A stretch of 64,000 bases of DNA from Pleurostoma richardsiae (lineage: Eukaryota; Ascomycota; Sordariomycetes; Calosphaeriales; Pleurostomataceae), in contig JANBVO010000051.1 of the NCBI GenBank assembly GCA_030052745.1, positions 177,778-241,777 of the forward strand, given 5' to 3'. The notes beneath the pieces were generated by a model that had not been told where the DNA came from, ran no database searches, and was given only the letters and a program-made list of their open reading frames with translations. The position numbers and the translations under genes were made by a program. Positions 46,362 to 57,497 of this stretch are shown here, one piece after another. Position 1 is the stretch's first letter, and every line of letters starts with the position of its first letter.

Positions 46362-47662
46362 TCATGCCTTCAGGGCGTGCTGGATGAGTGCCTTGTATCC
46401 CTCGACCGCCGTCTCTAGGTCGGCGACGGTCAGCTGCTCGTGGTCCGAATGCGCCACCAGTATATCACCGGGCCCGTATAGATACCTGGTGTGGCTCCCT
46501 TTCAAGTTGGGAACGTCCGTGCCGTAGTTGACGGTGATGTTGGTGAAGCCTGCAATCTCGGTCAGCTAAATCAGAACGAACGGAGCTCTCTTTTTCACCC
46601 ACCATCGACGTCACAGTTGCAGTCCACGGCACCGTAACCGTTCTCGCAGTCTAGGCTAAGCGCCTCGCTGTCCACGCTGGCCAGGATGTCGCCCATCGCC
46701 CGCCTCACCGGTTCATGGCCGGTAGCTTGCGGACCTAGCGCGACACGGACGGCGACCCTCGCGCTTGCCTCCTCGGGGATGACATTGGCGGCGACGCCTC
46801 CTTGCAGCAGGCCCACATTGGCGGTGGTGTTGCCGAACCGCGCGGTGCTGCCCAGGTCCGCGTCCAGGACCCGCACCAGGCCGCGCATCAGCACCTCCGT
46901 CGCACTCTTGCCCAGCCACGGGTACCCCGAGTGGCCGGCCCTTCCCTTTGCCTTCACCGTGCAGATGATGTGGCCCTTGTGCCCGCACGCCAGCTTGTTC
47001 TCCGTCGGCTCGCCGAATATGGCGGCCTCGAACTCCAGGGGCGGGTCGAAGTCGTCGATGGAGGCAGAGAAGCGCCGCATGCCGTCGCCATTGACCTCCT
47101 CGCCGACGACGAAGAGAAGCATGACGTCCTCCGGGTCGAGGGACTCGTTGGCCAGCAGCTCCTCGACAGCGATGATCTGCGCGGCGACGGCGCCCTTGGC
47201 GTCAACGCTGCCGCGGCCCTTTATGACGGTGTCACTCGTCGGCTCCTCGTCGGAGATGGAGTAGGGGATGTGCGGGGGCACGACGTCTATGTGGGAGGTG
47301 ACGAGGACCTTGGCCTGCGGCTGCGGCGAGGCGCCGGGCCAGGCGAGCACGTTGAAGCGCTGCTTGCCGGGCGCGGTGTTCTCGCGCGGCGGGATGGCCT
47401 GGGTCTGAGTCTTCCAGGAGCGGGACTCGAAGTAGTCCAGCAGGTGCTTGCCGACATCGTACTCGGTGCCGCTCGTTGATGAGATCTCAATTAGAGACTT
47501 GTGCAGGGCGAGGAGGTGCTCCCGGTAGGAGGGTGCTGCTACTGCGTCATGATCGGTGGAGGGACCGGCTGAAGCACCAATTGGCTGCTGCGAGCTGCCG
47601 AGAGCGAAGGCAATCGCCGAGCCGAAGCTCGCGAGGAGGCTCACAGACGTTGTGATACGCAT
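46362..47662 (-). CDS. Secreted M20-family metallopeptidase
   Basis: Zinc carboxypeptidase/deacylase of the M20 (ArgE/DapE/CPG2) family, probably secreted. Exons on the minus strand 46603-47662 and 46362-46549, with a 53-nt intron, give 415 residues. A signal peptide covers about residues 1-20 (MRITTSVSLLASFGSAIAFA). The metal site is complete: HID at 124-126, Asp154 in GSVDAKG, the general-base pair Glu188-Glu189 in VGEEVNGDG, Glu218 in FGEPTE, and a C-terminal His in DILVAHSDHE from exon 2. A dimerisation insert lies between about 230 and 345. Codons upstream of 47662 start only with TTG. Substrate unknown; peptides or N-acyl amino acids are likely. Confidence 0.9.
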
Positions 47663-48184
47663 GCTGAGCCGCGCAGAGGGATGGGCGTTCTTCAATGGCA
47701 GGAAGAAGAGATCACGCAGTCAGCGTCGGTGTGAGCCATTAAGCTCGGCACAGAAGCTCCTGAGACGGCCCCTCCGATGCCGCCGATGCAAGCCGCCAAT
47801 AGCCCCACTACAGGGGCCGTTCCACGGAGTAAACAGACGATCGCCGGCGTGACCCAGCCATGATAATACGGAACGCGCCGAGACACTTCACACTCTGCTG
47901 GGCATTTGCGTTGAAACCTCTGATTACCGTTGAAGATTATTCCAGCAAAGGTTGCATGCACATCTACTTAAATAGCGAGACCGTGTTCTTCGAGCGTGCT
48001 AACATTCCCATCTCCTCGTCCGTACCTATCTAGCCTGCTACCCCTGAGAGGAGAATGACACCATAGACATGACAAAGCACAAGCCCCGCGCCGTTAACAT
48101 GGACTTTATTAGGAGAATCGCTCCTTTGTGAGAGAGACTTCGACTCCCCGATGGTCTGTTTGCGTGGGTGCGATCTGTGCTTAT
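47663..48184. other. Intergenic between two minus-strand protease genes
   Basis: About 520 bp with the M20 promoter on the left and the deuterolysin terminator on the right. No gene seen. Confidence 0.5.
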
Positions 48185-49363
48185 CTAACAGCCAACATAG
48201 ATGGCTGCAGTTATCCCAGCCATCGCGTCAGTATTCGTTCGGGAATGATGAGGCTCAGGGCGACATACCGTTGGCAAAGAGCGAGTACGTGTCCGCATGG
48301 TTCAGGTTCTGCGCCGCCGACAGGCCACGGACGGCGTTGTACCCGTACACGCCGTAGTCGGACGTGCCCTTGATCTGCGTCAGGTGCGTGACCTCGTGCA
48401 GCGTGGTGGTCGCCTGGTCCTGGGCGTGGCAAGTCCGCGACAGCGCCGTCAGCCCGGTGAAGTACAGGTTGCAGTTGACCATGTAGCTCTGCGACGGCAG
48501 GGTGTACGCCAACACGCCGCTGCTGCAGGCCCCGTACACGTCGGAGCAGTAGTAGCGCGACACGCCGGAGGAGGAGCTGCCGCACTCGGAGGCCACGCGC
48601 GAGAAGACGGAGGCGACGGTGTTGCGCGTCGTCGTGGAACTGCTCTTGTAGTACTCAGTCATCTTGGACGCGGAGCCCGATGCGGCGGCGGACGAGGCCG
48701 CCAGAGCGAGGCTGCGGCACGCCGAGATGGCGTTGACGGTCGCCGTCCGTCTGGTGCCAGTGCAGTCCGACTGGACGATCTGCCGCTTGGCCTTCTCGTG
48801 AAAGTCGCGCCGGACCTGGGCCGCCGCGGCGCCGTCGACAGTGGCCGTGAGGGTGTTGCTGCTGATTGGGATGACGCCGGCGATCTCGGTAGAGCCCTCC
48901 TCAGCATACGAGACCGCGCTCTTCAAGGCGAGATCAAAATCGCCTCCGCTGCTGAGGTCGTGCACCTCGGCAACGTCCCACTCAACCTCTACCGTCTCCC
49001 CGGCGGCAATGGTCTGGAAGGACTCCTCGTTGAGACCCTCCGTGGAGACCGTCAGGCGGAGACCGTCGAACTCAACCTTGTCGGCTAGTGGAAGGTCAGC
49101 CAAGTTTCGGCTAGATGATAGGGGTTATGAACTATCTCACCACCGGAGAACACGTCAACCTTCTCGACAGCCGCGGCATCGAGGATGGTGCCGGTCTTGA
49201 AGATCTTCAGGCCCGAGGAGCCGGTGTTGGTGATGCTTGCCTTCACATTGGAGTTACCAATGAGCTCAAGCTTGACATCAAGTGGTGTCTCTCTCTTCTC
49301 GAGATCGACCGAGACAGCGCATGCAGCCGCGGCGAGAAGAGTGATTCTGGCAAAAAACTTCAT
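48185..49363 (-). CDS. Deuterolysin (M35) secreted zinc metalloprotease
   Basis: Secreted neutral metalloprotease of the aspzincin family. Exons on the minus strand 49141-49363, 48269-49084 and 48185-48204, with introns of 56 and 64 nt, give 352 residues. Residues 1-18 form a signal peptide. An N-terminal prodomain of about 150 residues ends at a dibasic KR site. The catalytic domain carries HEVTH (304-308) and the aspzincin motif GTSDYGVYG, whose Asp317 is the third zinc ligand. The last six codons (ending VGC) come from a 20-nt exon and supply a Cys found at the end of most family members. Start at 49363: further upstream codons begin with TTG. It is probably induced by protein substrates, as in relatives, but no site was identified. 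Confidence 0.93.
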
Positions 49364-50990
49364 TATGATTGACTTGCTCGGGTCTATCTTCAAGCTGAGG
49401 GCGTAGTGGCTTCGATGCTTGTGATCATCCTTTCGTCAAGGCTGATCAAGCCATCATCAGCGACACTTAAATATCTGTCCAACACAGCTCAGTATGGCCA
49501 AGAAGACTGCGCTAAGCATGATTAGGAAGATGGGAATCTTGCTCGTGATATCACAGGAAGCCATATCTTTCAATGGAAGCCAAGCCGGGGAGCAAGGACA
49601 AAGATGGAATGTCGATGATGATGGGGTTCCATTAGAAGATGGACACCCACTTAGGTACGAGAGGTCTCGGACTTGTCGGCTCCTCCTCGTAGGTGCTCTG
49701 TTTTTGGGTTAGAAGAAGGTGGTTTGGTCTGCTTCACAGTTTTTCATTGTTCTCGGAGATTCTTTAAGTCTTCCATGACAATGTTTCTGAAGTCAGGAGC
49801 GTTCCTAAACGACTGCTTATGAGGCCCAACTGCACAAAGGGCCATCAAGCGGCACTTGAAGCTATGATACTGGTGGTAGGCTTGATTGGGGAGCCCTATG
49901 CATTCAAGACCCCCCTGTACTACCGCAACCACCGTGCTGGACCAACAGGGGTGAAGTTATAGATGTCAAGATCTTCTCATGCCCCGACACATAGGACTCC
50001 GTGTCCACCAATGGATGATAGGTAGATTGAGCCTGGCGGAGAGACTGCATTGTATGGAGTGCCCTGGTCGGTAGCGACCCTGTACTGATAACGAGACGAT
50101 CTCCAGGTCAGGAAGGAGACTTGGCTGAAACTGTCGAGGCTGCAGGCCTAGTCGATACCCGATCGAAATCCGCGTGAGGTGAACCTTTCACTGTCGAGAC
50201 TTTAGTCTGGGAACAGTATCATATGAAGAGCTCAATCACTCCTTGTTCGTCTTCCATCTAGAAGCTCTCGGACTGTAGTCAAACAGGGTCTACGAAGACC
50301 CATGACGCAGGATGACTCTCCTTGTAGCTCCTAATAACGTTATCCGGGCCTCTTGTCGATCGTCAGATCTCGGCACCCGCAATCCAACAAGTTACCCAGT
50401 GCCGGTATGTTATCACCTTCCCCGTTGGGAGCTGCCGAAAAGTGAATCTTAACACTGCTAGACTGCCAAGAGCCGCACACCTTATTGCGACTTCAAGTTT
50501 AGGAGAGGAGTGCAGCTCCTGCGGGGATCATGGCCACAGACCGATTGGCTCGACTGCCGTATCTCTCTAGCTATGTATTGACCAGTTACCGCCGAAACTT
50601 GCTCTCATTTATCTGGGGTGGCGAATGCCGGACGCTTGGCGCCGAGAACGGGGCTTCACGGCTTCCTTCATGCGTATGGCCATGTTACATAGTTCACCTC
50701 GGGAAGATGCAGAGATGTGCACACCTGAGCCGATTTCCGTCTTATTCCGTGGCATCCCAGGGTGCATTTGCTTCGACTTTTGTTAAATCCACGTATAAAC
50801 AACGCGCAAGTCGCCTTGGCACAGGAGGCCACAGAGACATGGACTGATCGACAGTCAAATAATTACGGTCTCTTCCCATATGGCCAGGCCAATTAGTTAA
50901 CAAGTGACGGAGGTCGTACTGGTGGGATATCCTGGCTGTCCTGAAGATCTTCGGGCACATTTTCCCTTCCTCATCTCTAACCAGCTAGAT
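49364..50990. other. Intergenic, deuterolysin promoter side
   Basis: About 1.6 kb between divergent genes. The left end must contain the deuterolysin promoter. No coding frame with protein-like content was seen, and no transposon or RNA gene was recognised. Confidence 0.45.
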
Positions 50991-51602
50991 ATGACCCTTC
51001 CACCGTGGCTGATCCAAGTTCGAGCGATCATAGCGTTGGCATTGGTCGGAGCTATTGCCTTGCACTTCGTCCATGTCGGAAGACAGGACAATCCGCCCAT
51101 AATGTCCGAGTACTCCTTTCCGCTCTCGAAGCTGTCCGTCGGCCTCCGCCAGGCTTCCCTGTCCCCACCAACAATTGCCATCAGAGTTATCAACACGCAC
51201 AGCGCGCCCGTGACCATCCTGACGTGGGAATCTCCCCTCGACCCTCTGGCGCTACAGCTTGGCCTGCTGTCCATCACACCAGCAGGAGCAGATACACCAC
51301 TAGACTTGCCCACCATAAAAGTGTCACGCAAGGTGCCACCGGAAAGCGATTCTCTCATCACGCTTGAGCCGGGTCAGGGCGCTGAGCGAGATGTTGTTTT
51401 GACAGAGCCGCTGGTTCCCCTTGATAAGCTCGCCAGCGACGGAGGCGCCAAAGCAAGAGTGCAGTGTAAGGGGAGGTGGGTGAGTGTCTGGCCTTCAAGG
51501 CTCAATGATATTAGCGAAGAGGCGTTGGAAAAGCTAGGGTTCGGTGAGAAAGCGATGACCGGGAGTTTCGAGACGGAGGCCTTGGAGATAGAAACCAAAT
51601 AG
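50991..51602 (+). CDS. Small conserved fungal protein resembling a deuterolysin prodomain
   Basis: Function unknown. Single exon. The ATG at 50991 gives 203 residues with a hydrophobic segment near residues 10-27. An internal ATG at 51102 gives 166 residues without it and may be the true start, since the conserved part begins there. The body aligns by eye with the prodomain of the deuterolysin encoded at 48185-49363. Both share an N-x-x-S/T beta-type stretch followed by LD-x2-A, and later ES-x3-T-I/L-x2-G-x3-E. No protease motif follows. It could be a beta-sandwich protein acting as inhibitor or chaperone, but that is inference. It is convergent with the small secreted protein gene, 143 bp away. 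Confidence 0.65.
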   Translation: MTLPPWLIQVRAIIALALVGAIALHFVHVGRQDNPPIMSEYSFPLSKLSVGLRQASLSPPTIAIRVINTHSAPVTILTWESPLDPLALQLGLLSITPAGADTPLDLPTIKVSRKVPPESDSLITLEPGQGAERDVVLTEPLVPLDKLASDGGAKARVQCKGRWVSVWPSRLNDISEEALEKLGFGEKAMTGSFETEALEIETK

Positions 51603-51745
51603 ATCCAGAGGACTGGCGAAGCCTTGTGTAACTGTATGAGTTGCCTAAATACTGGTATTAATCGAGATTTGGCTCCAACCACTCTGGCCTATTGGTAGTT
51701 TATTGAGTAAGGCAACGCAGCTCCGTTCTAAGCGTGCTTAGCCTG

Positions 51746-52291
51746 TTATCCTGATTTCGGTGTCTGCTTCATGATCATATCGGCCAACGGAGGTGCTCCT
51801 AAGCTGGCTGGATCCGGCTCAGGCACTCCGCACCGCACCGAGACACTCCTCCACACCCCGCCGAAAGCCGTAATTTCTGGCGTGAAAACGGCAAGATTTG
51901 TGAACGAGCGGCAGCTCGGCTCGGCAAATAGTGTTGCCTCACATCCATCAACTTTATTCGCCACGAAGTTCGCACAGCCCGCTGGGGAAGGGAGGTTGTA
52001 GCAGGTCGAGGCCGTTGTCAGTCCAAGCCCCTCTGGCGGTGGGAGGTGGATGGCCGCCATGACGCTACCGCGACATTTCTTGGGACCCGGCACGCCATCG
52101 AAGAAAGTCGCAGAAATGGTGACGTCTGCAGGAGTGTCCTTGTCAGTCGGACTCTCTTGGATAGAAACTTGGCCAGTGTCTTCCTCGATGACAGCGCCGT
52201 CTTGGCCTGTCGGGAGTGGGCTGCCGATGACGAGGTGAGGTGCCAGCCGGCTGGCCAACAAGATCGGGATGATTGCGAAGACCGGCCACAT
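51746..52291 (-). CDS. Small secreted cysteine-containing protein
   Basis: 181 residues in one exon. Residues 1-24 form a probable signal peptide (start MWPVFAIIPILLASR). The mature part holds six Cys, in the contexts KKCRG, TCYN, GCAN, DGCEA, SCRS and VRCG, consistent with three disulfides. The order CYNLP, ANFVANK, DGCEATLF, AVFTPE and GGVWRSV recalls a small secreted family seen in plant-associated fungi such as Colletotrichum and Verticillium, from memory. A secreted effector-like or cell-surface role is possible but unproven. No enzyme motif is present. Start chosen as the first ATG that gives a signal peptide. Confidence 0.75.
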   Translation of the reverse strand: MWPVFAIIPILLASRLAPHLVIGSPLPTGQDGAVIEEDTGQVSIQESPTDKDTPADVTISATFFDGVPGPKKCRGSVMAAIHLPPPEGLGLTTASTCYNLPSPAGCANFVANKVDGCEATLFAEPSCRSFTNLAVFTPEITAFGGVWRSVSVRCGVPEPDPASLGAPPLADMIMKQTPKSG

Positions 52292-54348
52292 TCTTCGCTG
52301 CGCTGACCAGTCCTCTGCTCGTAGGCGTTGCGAGACTGTGGCACGGAAGTGCTAGCTTGGAGAGACCAGCGCGCCACGCAGATTGGGGAAAAGGAGATGG
52401 AAACGAGGAAGAAAGCACAAGTTGAGTAGAGTGGTAATGAGACACGAGGAGTACGTGAAAGGGATTCTGATTCCAAGTTTGTCTTGCAACTGCCAAGGTG
52501 CCAAGCGTTTCAGCGGCAGCACTCGAGACATCCGGATGTGCATTGACCGGCCCTGGCGGCGCACCCCACGTCCGGCGCCGGCGCCGGTGCCGATATTTTC
52601 GGGCCCTGGGGCCGTTTACGGATACATCGGTACCTAGGCTCCGTGTCACGTCGGCACTGAATCAGGGGCTACAAAATGAGGGCCACATGGACGCCGCAAC
52701 AGAGCCTCATCTTGATGACAGGGACGTGCTCTTGAAGACAAACGTATTCTATTGGCGAGCTTGACATCTTCCCTAGAGATGCTTATGGCTCACATCTCTC
52801 TATGAAAAAACGTCCGCGTTGGTCCGCCGTGGACAAGTAAGCGCCGGGTAGTAGTATGCTCTGCATTCTGCTCAGCTGTCCATCCATACATCCATACATA
52901 TTATCTTCCCCGCTCGGCAGAGCCGAGAACTGGGTTTATCACATCAGCCTAGGGTAGACAGCATGGAACCCAAGGAATGCTCAATGTGATGTTGAGCGGC
53001 CGCCCGGCACGACTAAACCTCAAGTCTGACCGCGGGTGGATCATTATATCACAGGCCAAGGAAGACAGCGAAGCGCATAAGCGCTAGAAAGTCTCAGGGG
53101 TGAAGTGATCTCTGTTATTAGGTAGCCCGTTTAATATGGGCATCCCGGGAATGGTTCTCGGGAACTAACAAGCTTAAACTCAACCATCAAGAGACTGTCG
53201 GGTGATTTAAAAATACAGTTGCAATGCATGCCATAATCACCGAACCCCGTCAAAGTCCCGGGCGTTCGCCGTCAAAACTTAGACGTAGCTAATCTAGATT
53301 AGGAGTTTACGCGAGCTTCATCACTAGCCAATGCTACCAGCCCCGCTGGAAGGCCCGACTCTTTGGCCCCCAATAGCGGAATAAGGTAGTACTGTGTGTA
53401 GATAAGTTAACCCCTGAGACGTCAGGGTCCGGGGCTCAGGGTTTCCCGCGTGCATGCCTCTAGTCCGCTCGTTCGTTCCCGCCTCGCAGTGAGTGTGAAC
53501 TGCCGCCTGGACCTTGCGTCCGGCTCCTCCAGCGCGCTGACCTAATATGGAGCGGCATCATGGACACGGTCCAGGGGTTGCGGCTACATGAATGGAGAGA
53601 TGCACACCATCTTAGCTTAACGGTACGGCGAGTGACTGATCTGACCCTAATTCACGTCGTAAATCTTGCCCACTAATTGGCCTGCCCCTGTGAGATGCAG
53701 AGATCGATCTGTAATCTTGGTGGGCAAATCTCATCACCGAGATGAAACCGGACGGGATTTGCTCATGGATTTCTTTCGACGACTGCCGGGGGAACAAACC
53801 TAGGGCTGCCCTGTACTAAGACCGGGAGGGGAAGCTCGTTAAAGAAGTGGAACTCGTTGGAAGAGGCTTCTTAATTTCAATGAAGTAAGACGGAGACGCT
53901 GACAGGAGAGACTTCTGCGCGAACACACGTTGCGGCAGAATACCTGAAGAGACCCCTGGGTCTCCCTTGCAGCTGACAGACGGCTTAGGAGCGCTTGTGC
54001 CTTAGGATAGAAGCTCGATGGTTGCACTCTGCGGTTTCGTGATGGAGAACAAGTCTGACAGGCATGCTGCTAGTCTTCTTGAAGACCGATGCACTCTAGG
54101 GACGCTGTAACGTATCCTGAATTCTTCAAGCACGCGTCGGGAAAGTCAGTTGGATGTTAGCGTGACTGGAACAATGTCTCAGTCGTATTCTGGACGAGGA
54201 TGCGGGAGCAACACCGTCAAGAAGGAGGTATGGAATGTGTATAAAGCCAGGGGCAGCTGCTTGAAGATAGACTGTTCTCTCTCAGTTCAACGCGGTTCAG
54301 GACTAGAATACAGGACTCATCCATTGCTACATTTCGTCCACACCAGAA
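52292..54348. other. Gene-poor region, about 2 kb
   Basis: No supported gene. Short frames only, on both strands. The left part is the promoter of the small secreted protein and the right part that of the lysozyme-like gene. No repeat, tRNA or transposon domain was recognised. Confidence 0.45.
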
Positions 54349-55516
54349 ATGGCCTTCATGAAGTTTGTACGCAAGTCTCTGATGCTCATGTCTCGATATC
54401 AAATCTAATACTCTAGCCTTAGATCCACGCGGCAGCATTTCTTGCTGCGACTGTTGCAGCAAACCCGCTTCCAGCGCCGCCTTCTGCGACGGAAGCACCG
54501 ACGGCCACTCTTAAGGAACTCCCGTTCTTCGGGCATATTGCCGGCAACTTCCAGCCCAGCAGTAACTTCCCGACCAACGCCACCAAGACCAAAAGAGAAA
54601 CCGGCGAATGGGTACAGCTCTCGGCTGATGCTCGATGGGATCAGAGCAACATCCAGGACGGGGTCGGCGACGGCTCGGACTCGTACACGATGTATTGGGG
54701 CAGCGGCGGCTCCTGGGATGGCTGGCCAACCCGGAGTCAGTGGGTATCCTTTGAGAATATGTGAGTAATCTTGTGTTGAAACACCTTGAGCTAGATAGAG
54801 CATCGCTCTCGACCAAGTACGCCTAGTTCTCACGGTGTATCAGGTTCAACAACAACAAGAACTTTATGTTCTCGTCCTGCTCACAATGGGGGGTGGACAA
54901 TGACTCAGGGCCAGAAGTTGTAAGTCTCAGACTGGTTTTCTCTCAATGCAAGTGAACTAATAGGGCAAGGGAGCGATCTGGGACTCGATCCAGGAGGTCG
55001 GCGCGGAGACCGGCGTGGACCATCGGTTCATCCTGGCGGTAATCCTTCAGGAGTCCGGAGGCTGTGTCCGCGCGCCCACGTCCAACTACGGCGTCCGAAA
55101 CCCGGGACTGATGCAGGACCATGACGGAGATGCAACATGCAATTCGGACATCACTGGTGTGGTGCAGAACCCTTGCCCAACGGCCACGGTCGAGCAGATG
55201 ATCCGCGAGGGCACTGCGGGCACCAACTCGGGTGATGGACTTGCCAACTGCATCAATCAGGCCGGTTGGTCTGACGACGCCGACTTCTATCGCGCCGCAA
55301 GAATCTACAACAGCGGATCGGTCGACAGCAGTGGGAGGCTCGAGGCCGGCATTGCTACACACTGCTATGCGAGTGATATTGCAAAGTTCGTAACCTTCAC
55401 TGGTTCCTAACCAGAGGGCTTCGCTAACGATGTCGTTATTTAGCCGCCTGACCGGTTGGGTCTATGCCTCGCACGGGTGCACCTGCGACGACAACCCATC
55501 CTCTTGCGGCATCTGA
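54349..55516 (+). CDS. Secreted lysozyme-like (SLT-type) protein
   Basis: Predicted secreted glycan-cleaving enzyme with a lysozyme-like fold. Exons 54349-54366, 54423-54760, 54844-54919, 54964-55385 and 55444-55516, with introns of 56, 83, 44 and 58 nt, give 308 residues. The first exon encodes only MAFMKF; splicing to exon 2 completes a signal peptide (IHAAAFLAATVAANPLPAPP). A Trp-rich, beta-type segment follows (GEWVQLSADARWD, then TRSQWVSFENM). The catalytic-type helix FILAVILQESGG holds a Glu where lysozymes and soluble lytic transglycosylases have theirs. Later motifs are NPGLMQDH and YRAARIYNSGSVD. The C terminus has extra Cys (CTCDD and SSCGI). The substrate could be bacterial murein or chitin-like glycan. 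Confidence 0.85.
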
Positions 55517-55854
55517 GCAGATTCGTTATCTGGTAACATGAGAAGTAGTACAAGTGTCGCCGTATGGATATCGTCGAGGATATACAACTCATTTCTGTGC
55601 ACATACCTATCTCAAACGACACGAATAAATGATCTAATAACTTTTTTTTACAAGACTTTAAGTTGACAGAGCCGGATGTATGCGAGCCCTCAAAGTAACA
55701 GGGACGTTCCCTGTGAATATAGAGGTTGCCACAAACAGTTACCTGTACGAAAGGGAAGTTGACATGCCAGTGTCTCGAGAAGCGAGAGTTGTCCTGCTTT
55801 AAGAAGCAGAGCAAGAAAATAGGGAATATGGCAAAGCGTGCATTTCTACTCTGT

Positions 55855-56904
55855 CTATCCCAATCCGGGCCAGTCCCATACTGTCCTCTCCGTGTTGCGC
55901 CTCGACACTTCCACTTGGTCACCGACAGAAACGGTTGCCTCTTTGTCATCGTTCAAGAAGGCATAGCGACCGAATATGGGTGCCCACTTCGTCCCCTTGT
56001 CGACTCGTCGGTCTTTCATTAGCTTTTTCAGGACCGTCCCAAGCTCACCATCCGCTTGACGGCCAGTCTCATAATCTACATTGAGCGAAGTGCAGCGGCC
56101 GCAGTTCGCTGTGAGCAGGAGGCGGTCCTCTCCGCCGTTCACTGTCAACTCCGCCCAGAAGTCCTCATCCCACGCGCCCTCGCCGTCAACAACAATGTTT
56201 GGCCGGAACTTGTACATCTCAGCCTCTACGCCGTTGGACAGGCGGGAAGAGACATTCCGGAGTGAGGCCTCACTCGTGACGAGGAACGGAGCGCAGTCGG
56301 TGAACGCGAGCCAGTCGGGCCCCCGCTGCCCCGACGCCGAGACGAGCGACGTGATTTGGGCCAGCCAGCCCTTCTGTGTCGGCTCTGACCTCGGCGCCAG
56401 CGTGCCTAGCACGGGGCGTCTGCCGTCCCCGATGAACACGAGCATGACACGGAAGCCGAAACAGGCGCTAAACCACCTGTCATAATCCTCCCCCATGCGG
56501 TATGCGGACGCATGACTGCCGTGGAGATCAACATCAACTGGCTCCAGCTGAGAGATGTCCGGGTGCAACGGGACCTTCAAGGTCGTGGCGTGCGTCGGGT
56601 CGGATGGTACCAGCGGAGTGGTAGGCGCATGATACTGCACGTTGATGATCTCGTCTTCCCGGATCTGCTGTTCAAAGAGGGAACACTGAGGAAAAGATGC
56701 CAGCTGCATCTTCTCGCGCGAGCCGTCCTCTTTTACTTTCAGCAGCATGAACCGGCGATCATATCTCACTCCCTGAGGCCCGAGATGGGCTGTGTGCAGA
56801 GGGATACCCCGCAGCGCCTTTATCGGGTAGACCCAGATCTGTCGTCATCTGTTAGTCGAGTCTACAAGTGTAGTTTCCGGGAAACGGACTGCTGTTATCT
56901 TCAT
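55855..56904 (-). CDS. MOSC-domain protein (mARC-like)
   Basis: Predicted molybdenum-cofactor-binding protein related to the mitochondrial amidoxime-reducing component. Exons on the minus strand 56890-56904 (five codons) and 55855-56838, with a 51-nt intron, give 332 residues. The N-terminal MOSC beta-barrel starts with KITAIWVYPIKALRGIPL, a family hallmark restored by the splice. The MOSC core contains FRPNIVVDG and a conserved Cys in NCGRCTSLNVDYETG, the likely molybdenum ligand. The C terminus (PIFGRYAFLN, then VSVGDQVEV) matches the end of the domain. No transmembrane anchor is evident, unlike animal mARC. The substrate is unknown; N-hydroxylated compounds are reduced by relatives. Confidence 0.9.
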
Positions 56905-57497
56905 GTTCTGGAGTTCGAGTTAGGCCTCAAGGTGCTTTGTCGGTGGATATGGCTCTCGGCAAGGACTGTCACAGCATCTGGGGATGGAGCCGTTGGAATG
57001 AGGCATCTTTAGTAATCGAGAGGTCCTAAGACACCCGGTATCTACATAACTAGTGTAAAGTTTACTGCATTAGGCAGGTTGATCCGGTAGATCGCAGGTA
57101 GAGCCATGCCGCCGAAGTCGCTAGTCTAGCACTGGAGACACCCATCTATGCAAATAAGCAATAGGGCGAACCGTGAACCGTAGACCGGTATGAATGCCAA
57201 CGGGGTGCACACTGACTGTCGTACTGATATAAGCCACATGCTGTGTCTCGCCCACCTGAGTACAATGTCGATAACTGATGAGATGACCTCTGTGATGCCC
57301 AATATCGTCAGGGAGGCTTAACCCGGTGAAGATGGCTTGGATACGGCCCACGTATGAGAAAGGAAAATTTCTGCTTTCCCAGCTTGAAAACTTCTAAACT
57401 TTGAGTTGAATTTGACAGTACATTTATTTGTGCACAATATGATTTGCCATATTATCATGTTCTTCTCCCTCTAACAAGACTGGTTGTGATCGCTGAA
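56905..57497. other. Intergenic
   Basis: About 590 bp with the MOSC gene promoter. No gene seen. Confidence 0.5.

Noticed and set aside
48297-49088. 263-codon plus-strand frame
   Set aside because: Antisense shadow of deuterolysin exon 2; low-complexity Gly/Arg/Val composition.
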